Shown piece by piece: positions 43,397-55,718 of a stretch of DNA of 64,000 nucleotides; the first letter of the stretch is position 1, and every line of letters starts with the position of its first letter. The notes under the pieces are model-generated. The model saw nothing but the letters and a program-made list of their open reading frames with translations. It ran no database searches and was not told the origin of the DNA. A program made the position numbers and the translations under genes. Source of the DNA: Serpula lacrymans var. lacrymans S7.9 (lineage: Eukaryota > Basidiomycota > Agaricomycetes > Boletales > Serpulaceae). Location of the stretch: positions 1 through 64,000 of the forward strand of contig NW_006763296.1 in NCBI RefSeq assembly GCF_000218685.1, written 5' to 3'.

Positions 43397-44848
43397 ATGG
43401 AACTCTCTGAAAGATATGCAAATCATACTGTACGGGCGACGCGTATGGCTGAGCCAGATCATCTAGGTAATATTCGACATGACTTAGAAGATAATGCCGA
43501 ACCTCTTTCCTCTGCTCATGTGTTTCACAAATGCCAATCCATCGTGCTCAAACAGACACCACCGTATTTCGCGAAGTTTCCGCACATGAAGTTTTCCCAG
43601 CGTCGCCAAGTGAGCTTTCTTCCACTACCAAATACCCGTTCTTTTCCATCTTTAAGTTCTGCGAATGTTCGTAGACGATGGGAGCCAAAGCGTTAGAACT
43701 ACTCCACACATTACCCGAGGACTATCAGTTTGGACTCTTCCATGTTCTGGAAGCCAACCCGGCCATCCAAATTGCACGTTTGATACATCACGACGCTCTT
43801 AATTACGTCCTTATTTAACCCGATCTCGGCTCCCATCCCACGTTGGGCGTATTCCTCTCTGCACCCTCGACGAAACCTTAGCTCGCTTCTCGCGTTGGAC
43901 ACTCAATAGGCCGCTTTCTTGCCATTCTCCACAACGCGGTTGGTTTGGAATCTTTTGTTTCGTCTGAAAACGCTGGACTGATAGAGACCTTGAATAACAA
44001 TGGTGCCGACTCAGTCTGGCCTGGTGTTTTTAACGTCCTTCATGTAATCATGGACGCTCTTGTCTCTGATTACGAATTACTAGGTGAGCGAGCAAGGGGA
44101 TCATTGGACCTCCAGAAAAAAAGTGGCATTCAGCCAAGGTGACATCTGGTTCGGTACAATTCTTGTCAGACGAGTCAATGACGCAGACGAACTCAAAATG
44201 CCTGTGATCGGTATATGCGACTGGGAATTTGTAGGTGACATAGCACAGCTAGGCAAGTGCGGCTTCTGCAGCTTTTCCTCTTCCCGTTTCGTTGCATCTT
44301 TGCTCACGTAGAGCTATAGGCTCGTACCTAAATCTCCCAACGTTATCGCCACTCGTTACGCCACGCACTCGACTTGCCGTCGATGCATTCTCGGTGTCGT
44401 TGTATGCGGCCTACTTCTCTTCTACTAAACATCTTCCTCAAGGCGACGTGAAAAACTCAAATTTTATGCAAGTACGTTCTGAATTCCAACGTCCGTTCCT
44501 TAGTGGTTGGGAGCTCATTAATGTGGCTGCGTGGAGACACGATATTTGGTGCCCATGTCCGGGAAATGGTGTCAAATGCCCGCGCATTGTCGATATGGTG
44601 CAGCAAGGAGCGCTACTCATTAGAGCTGCAGGTGCTATAATGGAAGACGTAGGTTGGAAGATACTTGAAGACGTCGCTTGGGTGACGTTTCTGCGAGTTG
44701 TGCTAGAGAGCGAACAAGGTAGGATACATATTCACCGATCAGTAAACTGTTCGAAAAGAAGCTGCTAAAATAGCCCGATTTCGTCGTATCGTTAGCAGAT
44801 TGTCCGGGAAAGTGGATGTCATATGTGCCCGAGTCAAATTCGATGTGA
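43397..44848 (+). CDS. APH-fold kinase-like protein (methylthioribose-kinase-like)
   Basis: The start is taken at 43397 (MELSERYANHTVRATRM). The N-lobe has SIVLKQTPPYFAKFP with the Lys, as in methylthioribose kinase-like proteins. ALELLHTLPEDYQFGLFHV and IARLIHHDALNYVLI follow. The catalytic loop reads FSQGDIWFGTILV: the Asp is present, His of HGD is Gln, and the Asn is Thr. The metal-binding GICDWEFVG is intact. The C-lobe has MVQQGALLIRAAGAIMEDV. The last short exon ends WMSYVPESNSM at 44848. Several fungal members of this fold have a non-His residue before GD and Ser/Thr for the Asn, so activity cannot be excluded. Substrate unknown. About five introns. Confidence 0.75.
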
Positions 44849-45376
44849 TGCACGCGGAATCCTCGAGGCCGTCCTAGAGGCGACCCCTAGCACCGCTACT
44901 ATAGTGCTAGTACTGGCAGCGTATAATGTACGTCTAGTACATAACTTCTATTAGGAGTTGCATCGTGCCCATCATGAACGAAAGTACGCAATAAGCTGCA
45001 ATCGAATGATGGCCGCATCGCAATAGCGTGGTTTTGTGAGCTTCCATGGATGATGTTTATACAACACATGGACATCGCACTGGCCCCTCAGCTTTGCATT
45101 TCGTAAATTAAATCCGAGTCAATCGGTGATCGTTATTACCATACGATACTGGTACAGCAGCTGCTAATGCCATAACTACAAATACAAATGTTTTACATTA
45201 AATCCAGCGTGTTTGAGGAAAGTTGGTAAAGGAATGATATAGAAAGAAGATTGTCCGTAGGTAGGTAGTGTGAGAGTAATGTGTGTGAGTCTTGTGAGAG
45301 TTCCGATCATCCAGAAGAGATCCACGAGGAGGATAACGTGTGAGGGGTGAGCACAGAGTCATCAATCAATTTTACA
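44849..45376. other. Spacer between two tail-to-tail APH-like genes
   Basis: No frame of interest. A GT/AG-rich stretch (45249-45301) is present. Likely both 3' flanks. Confidence 0.4.
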
Positions 45377-46792
45377 TCATGAGATATGGCACTGAGAATC
45401 GTCGAGTACCGGTGGCTTGGATGATGAGGGACCGAAGGTTTTCTGTGTCCAGCCTCTCATTCTGCTACACGCGGGGTCGTCGCGTATATCCATTAACCAG
45501 CCCACAGCGGCTCGAATAACACTGCCTTGAGTCAGGGCTTGGTGATACTCAGGGTCTCGTTCTTTCACTATCTGCAACGGAGGTGAATGATTAAATTAAA
45601 AAGTGACGAGACATATACCCACTTCTTCGAACAAACGACGGAGTCGGGCACTTTCTTCTGCGCCTTCAATCCACCATTTGCTTGTCGGAGCAAATTGTGG
45701 GTCGTTAACTCCACTATAAGACAGCCACGAAGGATATTCGGCTGCAAGAATCGCGGGTTGGATTGAATGAGAGCCCCACCCAAGTATACTAGTTATACGT
45801 CCATGATCATCGGTCAAAATATTAGTCTCATCCAAATGATCGTGCATAAGCACAAATCGGCGGAGGCATGGACTATCGTAACTCAACAGTAACTTCCGAA
45901 TATGAATACCAAGTTCGGAGATAGTACTCTGTGCGCTGAAGACGCTACCAGTGTCATCTTTTTCACCGATGGCATCATGTTTTGTGAGAGTAAAAGCGCG
46001 CCTCTTCACGGAAAACAGGTATTTGAGATATTGTTCCAGGGTTTCAAAAACTCGAGGAGCGCCGAGATCGCTGCGCTTCCCGAGCTTCGGTATAACTTCC
46101 AGAGCATTAGGGGTGCTCCCGGGAGATATGGAGCCAATTTTATGCGGTACAGGTAATCTGTACAGTTCGAGAACGATATTCGCATATGACCTAACGAGGT
46201 CTTCCTGTATTATGTTAGTGCTGATTGAACTAAATTTGTGCGAAAATCGCGCACCTTCGAAGTAGCTGAGAGTAGACCATACATTCTTGTGACGGTATTA
46301 CCTGAGCTCTTGTCCATTACAAGAAAGTCATGAGGATATTCCGCGTTACTTCGCGTTACGCTGAGTAAACGAGGAACAGGTATCGTCGAATGAATGGTAA
46401 GCCATTGCATTGCATTAACTTGACTTTGAAATTTCCTTAGGCTCCAAGCCTCGCCAGATTTGTTTGAAAATGTATGCCGCTGCTCGACGTAAACGCACGA
46501 GAAATCGTCTAGGACCGCCTCCAAGGTCTGGTTGGCCACGAATGTGATTCTGTGAGCTGGTTGCTGACAAAGTGGCGCTACATTGACCTACCATATTTGC
46601 ATCTTTACCTTTCATTTCGCTCTTGGTTTCACAAACCTGGCGTCCTATGCTTTTTTTGATGGCATTTAGTAAAGACTGCCGTTCTGTGGATATGAGTTGA
46701 CCTTGAGACCAGTCTGCCAGTGGTCCAGTGATATTATCTCGATGGATTTGTTGTCCAGCATGGTTGTATACGAGAGGTATTGTGCTGGACAT
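45377..46792 (-). CDS. APH-fold phosphotransferase-like protein, predicted pseudokinase
   Basis: The start at 46792 gives MSSTIPLVYNHAGQQIHRDN. N-lobe exon: SCVYVEQRHTFSNKSGEAW, then AMQWLTIHSTIPVPRLLSV and DFLVMDKSSGNTV, the APH hinge. C-lobe: LYRLPVPHKIGSISPG, then the catalytic loop FVLMHDHLDETNILTDDHG, where the Asp of HxD is His. ITSILGWGSHSIQPA follows, where the DWE metal motif is GWG. The tail is WWIEGAEESARLRRLFEEVG and ends DDSQCHIS at 45377. Fungal relatives normally read HxDxxxxN and DWE. With both acidic catalytic residues replaced, the protein should not transfer phosphate by the usual mechanism, though the frame is intact. About four introns. Confidence 0.78.
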
Positions 46793-49700
46793 ATCGAGCT
46801 AGTTGAGATGGTGGCGCTTGCCGGTTTTACGAGGTCAGGAAGATTAGCTGACTGAAGTTATGTAGTACTGGAAGAAAACAAGCCAAGTGCTATCTTCGGT
46901 TTTGTATACGACTTAAGAACCTCCGCTTAAAGTTGAGTTACAGCATTATAGAAGCAAAAAGGCATAGAGGATAAGGACACGAGGTACATCAGACTCTGTT
47001 CCCAGTCTGCAGGTGCAAATCAGAAGACCGTGACCCCACAGCATTATCGTCGGCAGAGAGTTCCTAAAGGGGAATACTTGTTTGTTTTCGAAGCCTTTAC
47101 CAAACAAACTCGAAAATACGCACAACACCGTGACAAATCCACTGGCATAATTAACGCCGCGGCTGCCCTGTGACTTACCATCGACATGGATTATGTGCAT
47201 TAAATTATAGGTATTTAGCGTTTTATCTTCATTTCTATATTATAATGATAATGTAGGAACCAGCATCTATAGCGTGAGTCGTTTCTTCATGAAAATTTGT
47301 ACCTTTTCGATGTCTTGCAGTCGCATTCATTCAAAATTGCGAGTGTCACACTTTCAGCTTGCTCCCATTTTCCTTACTCTGGCTAATCCCATAGTTATCT
47401 TAAAGTTATTTCCCGCCCATATGATACGAGAACAGATACATCCACGGTTGCGCAGGCCAAATGAAACCAGGTGAGAGAGTAACTCAACATTCTCCACGGA
47501 ACAAATCATTTTGGGGAAACGGCTATTTTGTGATTTCGGTTTGTGCGTGGTTAGCCGTCCACCATCACTCTGATGGTAGGTCCCTTTCAGCGGAGTTCAC
47601 CGGTGCACCACCACTCCGAGAAATGTCCATCAACCTCTGCCGCCTCGTGTACGTGCATGCCACCTTGGAAATAGGGCACATCAATCACGGTCCTTTGCAG
47701 TGACAGATAACACTTCGCCCTCAACCGCATTCACTCTGGTTCCTTCATCGTCCAATAACAATCAAGCCGTTTTTTTAGGCTATAAAAGGACTTGAAGCAG
47801 ACTTTCGAGATACCGACTTTCTGGTACTCAGGGTTGAATATTTCCTGCAGGCCATATAGATGCACCAGCAGCACCAAAATCACTATCTATCACTAATGTC
47901 TTAACGTCATAGAATACGCCCTCCGAGCGGCGTTCTCACTTCGAAAATACATCCGCAGTACACATTGACACTCGCTATATTTTTATATCGCCACTATAGC
48001 CACCAATCCAGCACTATCAGGCCATACGCCGAGACACAGAAAAGTAACACCGCTATGAGGGTTCACAGCAGTCAATGTGAATTGTCGGCCTTTTTACTTT
48101 GTACGTATATAAGAACGAGGACTGCCGTCTGCAATTGGCCAATGGGAACTGGTATCACTTCTCTCGGGCTTCGAACTCACCATGGACATCGTGTTTATGG
48201 CTCAGGTGGTCCCCCTCACGTTGAGTTGCGAATGTCATGAGACATTATGTAGGTCCAGCCACTATCCCCGACTTGGATGCTCTGTTTATCGACTTCTTTT
48301 GGCTCTCGACGGATTCAGCCGCTGCTCCCCGTTCTTAGTCATTTCTGTCGCCACTGCCGTCGCCACTATATGTGCGATAATCTTTGGTATCCAAATACCC
48401 CTCGTATTTCCGTCTCGAACAGACTATTATTAAAGCTTGACTTTCTGATCGTGGATATGACATCGCACTCTAATTTCAAATTTGAAACCGGCTCTGCAGG
48501 CGGACTTGTTTTTGACTGGCTTCTATAGATTTCTCAAGCTCCCCCGGCAATATGACCTTCACCGACCAGTCTTTATCCAGCAACGGAGTGCACGACCTTG
48601 TTGGAAATTCACTCCCTCATTTATCCTGCAATTCCGGAAACTTGGCTGTGCAGTTTAATCTGCCAATTGGGATGTCGTTTTCGTCAATACCACCTTGGCT
48701 AGCCTATGCTTTGTAGTCTCTCGGGACCATAATTGCTTTCCATCGTTATGGGCTTCATTAGCAAGCGCGTGGCATACGTTCGAAGCTCAACCAAGAGATG
48801 GCTTGAAAGAGTACGACCCCTTTTCACGACTTGGAGAAAGGAGCGCCCCGGAAAACGAGATCCGTATTGATCATGCGTCTATCAACAACGTGTTTCGTTC
48901 TCCATTTGTCTGTTTACTTCTCTGCGACTTCCTTTTTCCAATTGGCTCTAGTCTATATACATGGCATTACATTTTGAGTGTGATGGAAGGAAACAAACTA
49001 TGGAAGGTCCTGTAATCCGGCTCTAATTGTCGCCGCCGTTCACAATGCAAGGTATACGTACAATCACAGCCATTGTGTACTTCCCTTTGGAAAAGCGCCT
49101 GAATATCATCGGTACGAGCTGACGATCGTTTGAGGATGCTCCCGTCGATGACCGACAAACATTTTAACGATCTATACATTGAATATCATTGTGGGTAACT
49201 CTTACATTCACTGTGGCACTATCAGGACATACTAGTATAGACTATCGTATATACACGCACGCACACTCATAGACAAATCGCTGTAGATTAGAGTGACTGC
49301 CGATCTTCACCTATTTCTGGTACACGGTAACTGCAAGATAAGAAACCACAAAACTTGGGTTGGGTGGATGAGACTCCAGCCGCTTTAAAGATATCTGAAC
49401 GGGGACCCATTGTCTCAGTGTTGAGCGCTAGATGGTGACTCAGATCTGGAGTCTGGGCGGCTGAGACTTACAGAAATGCTTTGATGAAGATAAGCAGAAT
49501 GTTGTAGAGGTTCCATCACGTTCCACTTTATAATGGTTCGTATTTAATAGGACGGACCTCGGATTTTCTTTACGGACGTTGCTGAGTTAATAGACCTGAC
49601 TTAATAAATACATAGAATCACGATGATTATGTGCCAATGTTAGACATGCACAAAATATTAGCCAAAGTAGGTTCATAGTAGGGTGACAACTAACGGCGAC

Positions 49701-50199
49701 CTTTGGCTACTGCAATGGAAGAGGCAGTTTGATTTCATGATACATCTGGAAATAAGAATGAATTGTCCAAATTTCTCTGGAAAGTAAAATACCACAAAGT
49801 CGTGCGGTATGGATGCTTGGTAGCCGCGTGATATCTCTAAAATCATCAAAACATCGTCTCACTGATGCTCACACATGAAAATTTTGGGCACACCTAACAT
49901 GTGCAGTTCAGAGACACTGCGACCCACAGTGACCACGGGCTCGATTGAGAAAACAGTGATAGTTTGACTTGAGATCGTACCAGAATGAAAGGTATTATCA
50001 GTCTACGATCCAGGGGGCTCGCCTTCTTTGACTATAAGGTCTTTGCCTGTCGCTGTCCAGGGCGATGATGCGGTCGTTGTCGTTGTCGTGGACATGTAAA
50101 ACCGATTCCAGAGCCTTTATTTTATTTTTTGTCTATACCCATCTCTCTGCGTGCGTCGTTCATTATATGTCGTCCAGAAGTTCCATTATTCATATGCTG

Positions 50200-50365
50200 C
50201 ACTTTATGAACAAACAACGATCGATGCGATATTTGCCCTTAGATCCCGTCTCTTCATCAAGTGAAGACCTTATGATGGCTGACATGGCTCTCGTCGAGAG
50301 TCAGCCGATTGACATCATCCTTCTCCAGGACGAAGAAACCAACTTGAATGTAGGAGATGTAATGG
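50200..50365 (+). CDS. Hypothetical exon of an unrecognised protein
   Basis: Within a longer frame, the stretch MNKQRSMRYLPLDPVSSS followed by DLMMADMALVESQP and IDIILLQDEETNLNVGDVM has coding-like composition and ends at a strong donor-like GTGAGC at 50365. No homologue is recognised and no acceptor-linked second exon could be placed confidently. It may be a small lineage-specific gene or chance. Confidence 0.2.
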
Positions 50366-51771
50366 TGAGCTTCACTTGCGGCAGCATCATTCTTAACACC
50401 TGCGAGATTTTTTTTTTCGAAGATCTTGTTGACCTTAATCCTAGACACCCTAGACGTTTCATCTCTTGTGTGCTTTGAAAGCCTCGATGAAAACAAGCTC
50501 ACCACACATCGGTCATAATGTGTTATCTGTAGGGCTTCATTCTGACTTGTACGCCGTGAGTCTGTTATGAATTCGGCCCTCCAACGCCCAGCGTTGGGAC
50601 CCTGGCGATCGAATATCTCCGTGAAAGAGACAGAGACCAGTCCACGGCCTTGTGAATACCAGTGACGAGAAAGAGACCTTTGAGCTTGACCCGTCGGAAA
50701 GCGCAGTGCTTTACAATTTTTATCCAAGCTCTGCGTTGGCATCTATTTGCTGTAGACCACTTCATATAATTAATTTTTTTGCGAACCACGGATCATGTGT
50801 TTTGCCCCTGGATATCATCAAAGCAGTATTCAAACTTGACACTGCTACATGCACTCCTAGAAAAACAATGTGTTAATTTAAAACATTAAATTAAAGCTAA
50901 TCTGACAGACCTGCCGCTATCTATGGTAATTTTGAGATTCAAGACGCCGATGGACTTGCTGCATAATGATGGAGACAGCCTTTTGGTGACCGCATTGGCT
51001 GGGTCTGACATTCTATGATCGATGATATGACGTGTGATTAGCAGACATGTAAGATCCTGGACAATCAGTTGCGTTGGACATGCGACTGAACTGTCCCTGA
51101 CTAGACGGCTGATTGATAGAAGGGTAGATGGGAAGCGCAATCCTACTTGTTATGGCCTAGATCAGTTAATACAAAGTTGTTCGACGTGACGGTGGCTGGT
51201 CCTCATGGCATGCTTGAAAAATATACAAGGTTCCACGGATAGTATCGGTGTGTTCGGTTAAGAACACAGGAAAATTTGGTGTTGGAGCGCGGACACACTG
51301 CTTCACATTCTATACTCTGGGAAAGACCCCTGATTTCGTCATTCAGAAATAGTAAAAGCACTCACATAGAACTTGCCCTTGGTACACCACAGCATCAGAG
51401 TTATGGAAACTCGTTATTCAGAACACGAGGGAGAAATGGGGCAGTATTGTAAAGACGCTTACTGAAGCAGTGTCGACACCGTGACGAAAACCATGACCAT
51501 GAAAAGCACGATACAGAAAGCGCGCGCTTGTAAGCAATTAGGCGCGCGTTAACAGTTCACATCCAGACCGTGGGCACTGTAGTGCGTTGAGCGGCAAATG
51601 AGGAGCCAATACATGTTCTCCTTACTCACCACACAACGTCACGGTGCTCAGGGTGTCATGCCCAACCGCACATTGGTATCTTTACGGAATGCATCGACGT
51701 TACGCTAAGATAAGCTCGGATTTTACCGCATCTGCAAGTTGACATTACTACGACGGACCAGAACGTAGCAT

Positions 51772-52152
51772 ATGGAAGAACAAGAAAGATATTGCTCGCC
51801 ACGGACCAGCAGTGATCATGATATTGGTTCAGACTCAGACTTCAGCGCTTCAGCCACACCTAAAAAGAGTGTTTTGCAGTGTCGCGGTCGCTTCGTATCA
51901 AGGACGAAAGAAAACGACCAAATTCTCAAGCACATAGGAGTATGCAGTGCAGAATTGGTCGCCGCCAATGAGTATTCCAGCTCTGAAGCTTCTTTTGCCG
52001 CTCATAGCACTCAGCTGCCTGGCACACATCTCCAAACTAGCGCGAGCACACATTCTAGACTAAACTTCACCAAACAGAGACAGAAGAAATGCAGAGATAA
52101 CGATTACTGGGTGAGATTAATAGCGATACAGATAATATTGTTATACATATGA
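51772..52152 (+). CDS. Hypothetical ORF, unrecognised
   Basis: A 126-codon frame starting MEEQERYCSPRTSSDHD, rich in Ser, Thr and charged residues, with a basic segment KQRQKKCRDND near the end. The last residues (hydrophobic, AT-rich codons) look like read-through into an intron or 3' flank, since a GT follows YW near 52110. No domain. It lies upstream of and opposite to the zinc-finger gene. Confidence 0.25.
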   Translation: MEEQERYCSPRTSSDHDIGSDSDFSASATPKKSVLQCRGRFVSRTKENDQILKHIGVCSAELVAANEYSSSEASFAAHSTQLPGTHLQTSASTHSRLNFTKQRQKKCRDNDYWVRLIAIQIILLYI

Positions 52153-52508
52153 GGGAGAGGCAAAAAAAGGAGCATAGAACATACATAGCGCTAGGGTGCA
52201 AAAAATGATATTGTAAGTAAAAGGGAGCTGAGACATGCGCCTGTGTCTTCAAAATCTAAAAGTCTAGGATTTGCTACAAGATAAAATGCGACATCATGCA
52301 GTGAAAAAGCGCAATGACTGAAAGCTGGGATAACAAAGGAAAGCAAACACAAAGGTATATACACAGTGCTGGAACCTCAAAAGGAGTGTCCATCCAAATT
52401 AACGGCCGATGGCATTAATATATTATAAATTATTAATTCCTACAGTGACTTTGTAAGCACGGGCACGGGTCTTTAAGGCAATGCACTATACCTCATTATG
52501 GGTGTTAT

Positions 52509-53766
52509 TTAACAAGGAGGAAGCTGGTGGCGCTTTTTGCTCTTCTCGTGGCGTTTGCAGTCTGTCTTGTTGGTAAATGCCTGGCCGCACAGCGTGCACT
52601 TATAGGGACGTTCGCCCAGGTGCGACGAGATGTGACCTACACGAACAGGCATCAGCAAACAATAGGCAGTACATCAAAACAACGTGCACGTACGGGCCTT
52701 GCTATGTCGCGTAGTGAAATTCTGGCTGCAAATTTCACAAGTAAACCTCGCGGGGTGGATTCGTCGACCCTCGTTGGCGATCTTGATGGCATCGGTGGCA
52801 ACAACGAGCTTCATATCAGGTGGTGGGGTTGAAATGTCTGGGCTGCTATCTGAGTGACCAAAGTCCTGCGAATTGATACGACGTGGTGGAGTATGGATGT
52901 ACCTCCGTCGAGCATTCGTATGGTTGGTGGTTGGATAGGGACTGGAACATCTCGAGAAAGCATCATAACGATGGTGCCGTTGATGATCCTCGACAGCGCA
53001 ACCCCTTTGCGAACCTGTCCCCAGGTCGGGAGAGAGAGGAGTAAAGTAGCTCTCAATGGCATCACGGCGATATCCTATATTAGGGCTCAAGGCTGGCAAC
53101 GATTGATTCGGAGACAAGGGATTGTCATCATGAGGTAACGGTGTAGGCAACGTGTAGGTGAGATATCCGGAATCGAAGAGCATGTCATCATTGTGAAGAG
53201 ATCCCAAACACCTGTCGTTGTCTTGAATATTAATGAGGCTCATGCCAAGGTCGTCTTCTGGCCCAGAGATATATGCCTCGCTCGTGTTATTGTTGCTAGG
53301 GTACAATGTTCCATTTCCAGAGGTGTCGAAAACCAGATGACTTGAGTCTGATAAACGGGGATAAAACTCGTTGAAAGGAGGGCTAAGGCATGGATTTTCC
53401 CAGTCTGCATTCTCTCCACCTATGATTTGCATGAATTCTAATCAGGGAATAAGGAACTCTCTTTGAAATTATGTACTGACATTCGCTGTATGATGAACGT
53501 GGACTTGAGGGGCCTGAGGAATCATACTGCGAGCAGCCCACCCCGAGAAATCGCGGGTGACCAATAGGATAGGATGATTCGTTGTCCCCAATAACGTTTG
53601 TGCTATAGATTTACACTCATGAGCGCAAGCACCAAAGGAGTCGATAGATAGGAACATACGGATTAATATCGATCATGGAAGTGCCCTGTAGGTCGGAAGT
53701 GACATAGATTGAAGGCAAGCGTCCATCGTCATTGATATCTGCACCAAGGATGTTGTAGTGTGACAT
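52509..53766 (-). CDS. C2H2 zinc-finger transcription factor (two fingers at C-terminus)
   Basis: The start at 53766 gives MSHYNILGADINDDGRLPS. Exon 2 ends PSSPRSSYSE and joins FMQIIGGENADWENP in a long Ser/Pro/Asp-rich exon (52674-53432) with short acidic and Ser-rich stretches typical of activation regions. The fingers are at the end: CEICSQNFTTRHSKARHISSH, split by an intron after KAR, then the linker LGERPYK and CTLCGQAFTNKTDCKRHEKSKKRH, ending QLPPC at 52509. The finger layout is C-x2-C-x12-H-x3-H, then a second finger with H-x5-H. It is likely a nuclear DNA-binding regulator. Targets unknown. Four exons. Introns have GT-AG ends. Confidence 0.85.
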
Positions 53767-55718
53767 CTGGTAAGAAAACAACGATAGAAAGTATTGGACT
53801 GCAGTAAATTGATTCCATGTGCTGCTGATTATATACGAATGCAAGCCATGTTCAGAGTTATACCACACAGCCCTGTTTTTCGGCGGCGCTCCGAGGATGG
53901 CTGGCCTCGAGGCTCGAGCGTCAATACTAGGCGCTACAACAACACGTTGCCAAGTGCCTGTATGAACCAAGTAAATGATAACCCCAGCCTTCTTCAGCAT
54001 GGTAAGGTTTTGTCCTCTTACCTGATAAGCACTTACGGTAGTCCCCTGATACATGAATCGACTGCGAATGCGAAATGGCGTCTGCACCGGGTCAAGTTTA
54101 TTTTAGCGGAGTACCAGCGCCCTCTTGAAGTGCGACCTTGTAGCGGGGCGTAGACAAGCGTAGAATCTTTTTTTCCAATACTCCTTCCACAGTGAAATTC
54201 ATTGAATTGTATAGCTTTGGACCGAGAACAAGACCAACAAAAGAACAAGGACATAGAAAATTGCTCAAGCAGTGCGTCGTTCCATATGGAAAGGAAGAAT
54301 GGCATCGCCTGGTAGAAGTTCAGTGGGAAGCACATGTGTGTGGTACGTAGAGGTACGTAGAGAGCTGTGGCTATCCGTATACACACTTGTAAATATTGCG
54401 GCGCAAAGCGTTTTTGGTAACCGAGCTCATATTTCACCCGCCTCCCGCCTCGAGCGGCCTCAGTTGACATTTGACGTTGAGCATTGAAGATTTACCAGTA
54501 TGATCTGGGAATCACAGTGACAGCCCCATTATCGATGGTTTCACGATCAATTATCCGACTAATCGATAACTGCATGGATAACTTGGCCAGCTGCTACAAC
54601 TGATAGTCTCCCTTGCTTACCTAATTCAATATATGATAAGTCGATATCTTGTAAATAAGGTCTGCACCAAAGTAAGGCCATTTGGCGTGAACCCCCCTTC
54701 GGTACCACACGAATATTGAGCTCTTTTGCACCTTGATGTTAAACTCAACCGCTCCGATTGAATATGGCTGAGCATCACATTTAAGGCTAGCTATTGCTTC
54801 AACCAGCGTAACTCACCACTTAGCCTTTGTGCGAATCGGTAGAGTTGATAGTGAAGCTCTCAGATGACGAACAACGCTAGTTTCAAATTTTTCTTCCATC
54901 CCAAACAGATGCTGAGCCATTGAGATAGTGAAACTGTCAGCCACTCCAATTAAAACACCGCTACGAATTGCAGACACACCTGAACCAAAACACGGGCAAA
55001 AAGAAATGGGATATTCAGAGTCATATAGGTTCAAGGTGCTACATAAATTGTCGTAGTTGCAATACAATAGTAGGGATCATAAACATAACATTTGTTCTCT
55101 ACAGTAGCTGTTTCAGCTGAAACCTTTATGTGCTTTTTCCTGGTGTGACTAGCCACAAAATGCCGAGTTCAAGCCGAATGTGCCGCTCATGGTGCCTTCT
55201 CTATTACTACCGAAGCGGGGGTTCCTGCCAAAGGTCCTTACTTCGGACCAGACTATACAACTGACGAGCTAAGAACAGAATGTATCATCGGCCGAGGGAG
55301 AATACTCTTGGAATATTTTATTGAAGTAGCCTACTAGGCGCCTGCTTAACGTACTCAGGGCATCCGGCTTTTCTAGAGACCGGGCATCGCGTGGGGAGTG
55401 TAAGAAAAAAACTGCAGCTCTTTGATTGATGGTACAAAACCCTCCAGACATTATTGGCATGAGGGCTGCAGAAACGGGGGAGACGTGATCAAATCTGTGT
55501 GAATCACGAAAGATGCAAGAGACTGCAATAGTTTCGCACGTACTGGTCGTGGTTCCCTCCTGGACGTCACCAAGAGCCACTGAGACACTAAGAATACAGA
55601 CACAATGTTATTCTCGCTGTGTAAAGGCTGAAAATTTATCGGCGGATCTATCTCACTACATGATCAGCACCATAGACAGATGTCCAGATAAGGCACCATA
55701 CATATTACACAAACTTCA
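53767..55718. other. Gene-poor region between the zinc-finger gene and CWC2
   Basis: Frames such as 54033-54470 (-) and 54813-55067 (-) have no recognisable domain. The latter has a partly coding-like composition (GSGVSAIRSGVLIGVADSF) and could be a decayed fragment. The promoter of the zinc-finger gene lies at the left end. Confidence 0.4.

Larger units (their letters stand above)
46793..52508. other. 5.7-kb gene-poor region
   Basis: No protein family could be recognised on either strand. A good TATA box (TATAAAAG, 47781-47788) has no clear gene after it. Moderately coding-like frames occur at 48182-48530, 50065-50478 and 51772-52152 (+), but none reads as a known protein. The region could hold non-coding RNAs, fast-evolving small genes or decayed transposons. 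No tRNA or tandem array was found. Confidence 0.4.

Noticed and set aside
47781..47788. TATA box as proof of a gene at 47.8-48.5 kb
   Set aside because: No convincing coding exon chain follows; kept only as a note in the gene-poor region.
46793..52508. Search for CRISPR-like arrays, LTRs or transposase remnants
   Set aside because: No regularly spaced repeats, long terminal repeats or transposase motifs were visible by eye; the genome is eukaryotic, so CRISPR is not expected.
54033..54470. 145-codon minus-strand frame
   Set aside because: Composition is Arg/Cys/Phe-scattered, overlaps plus-strand frames, and matches no family.
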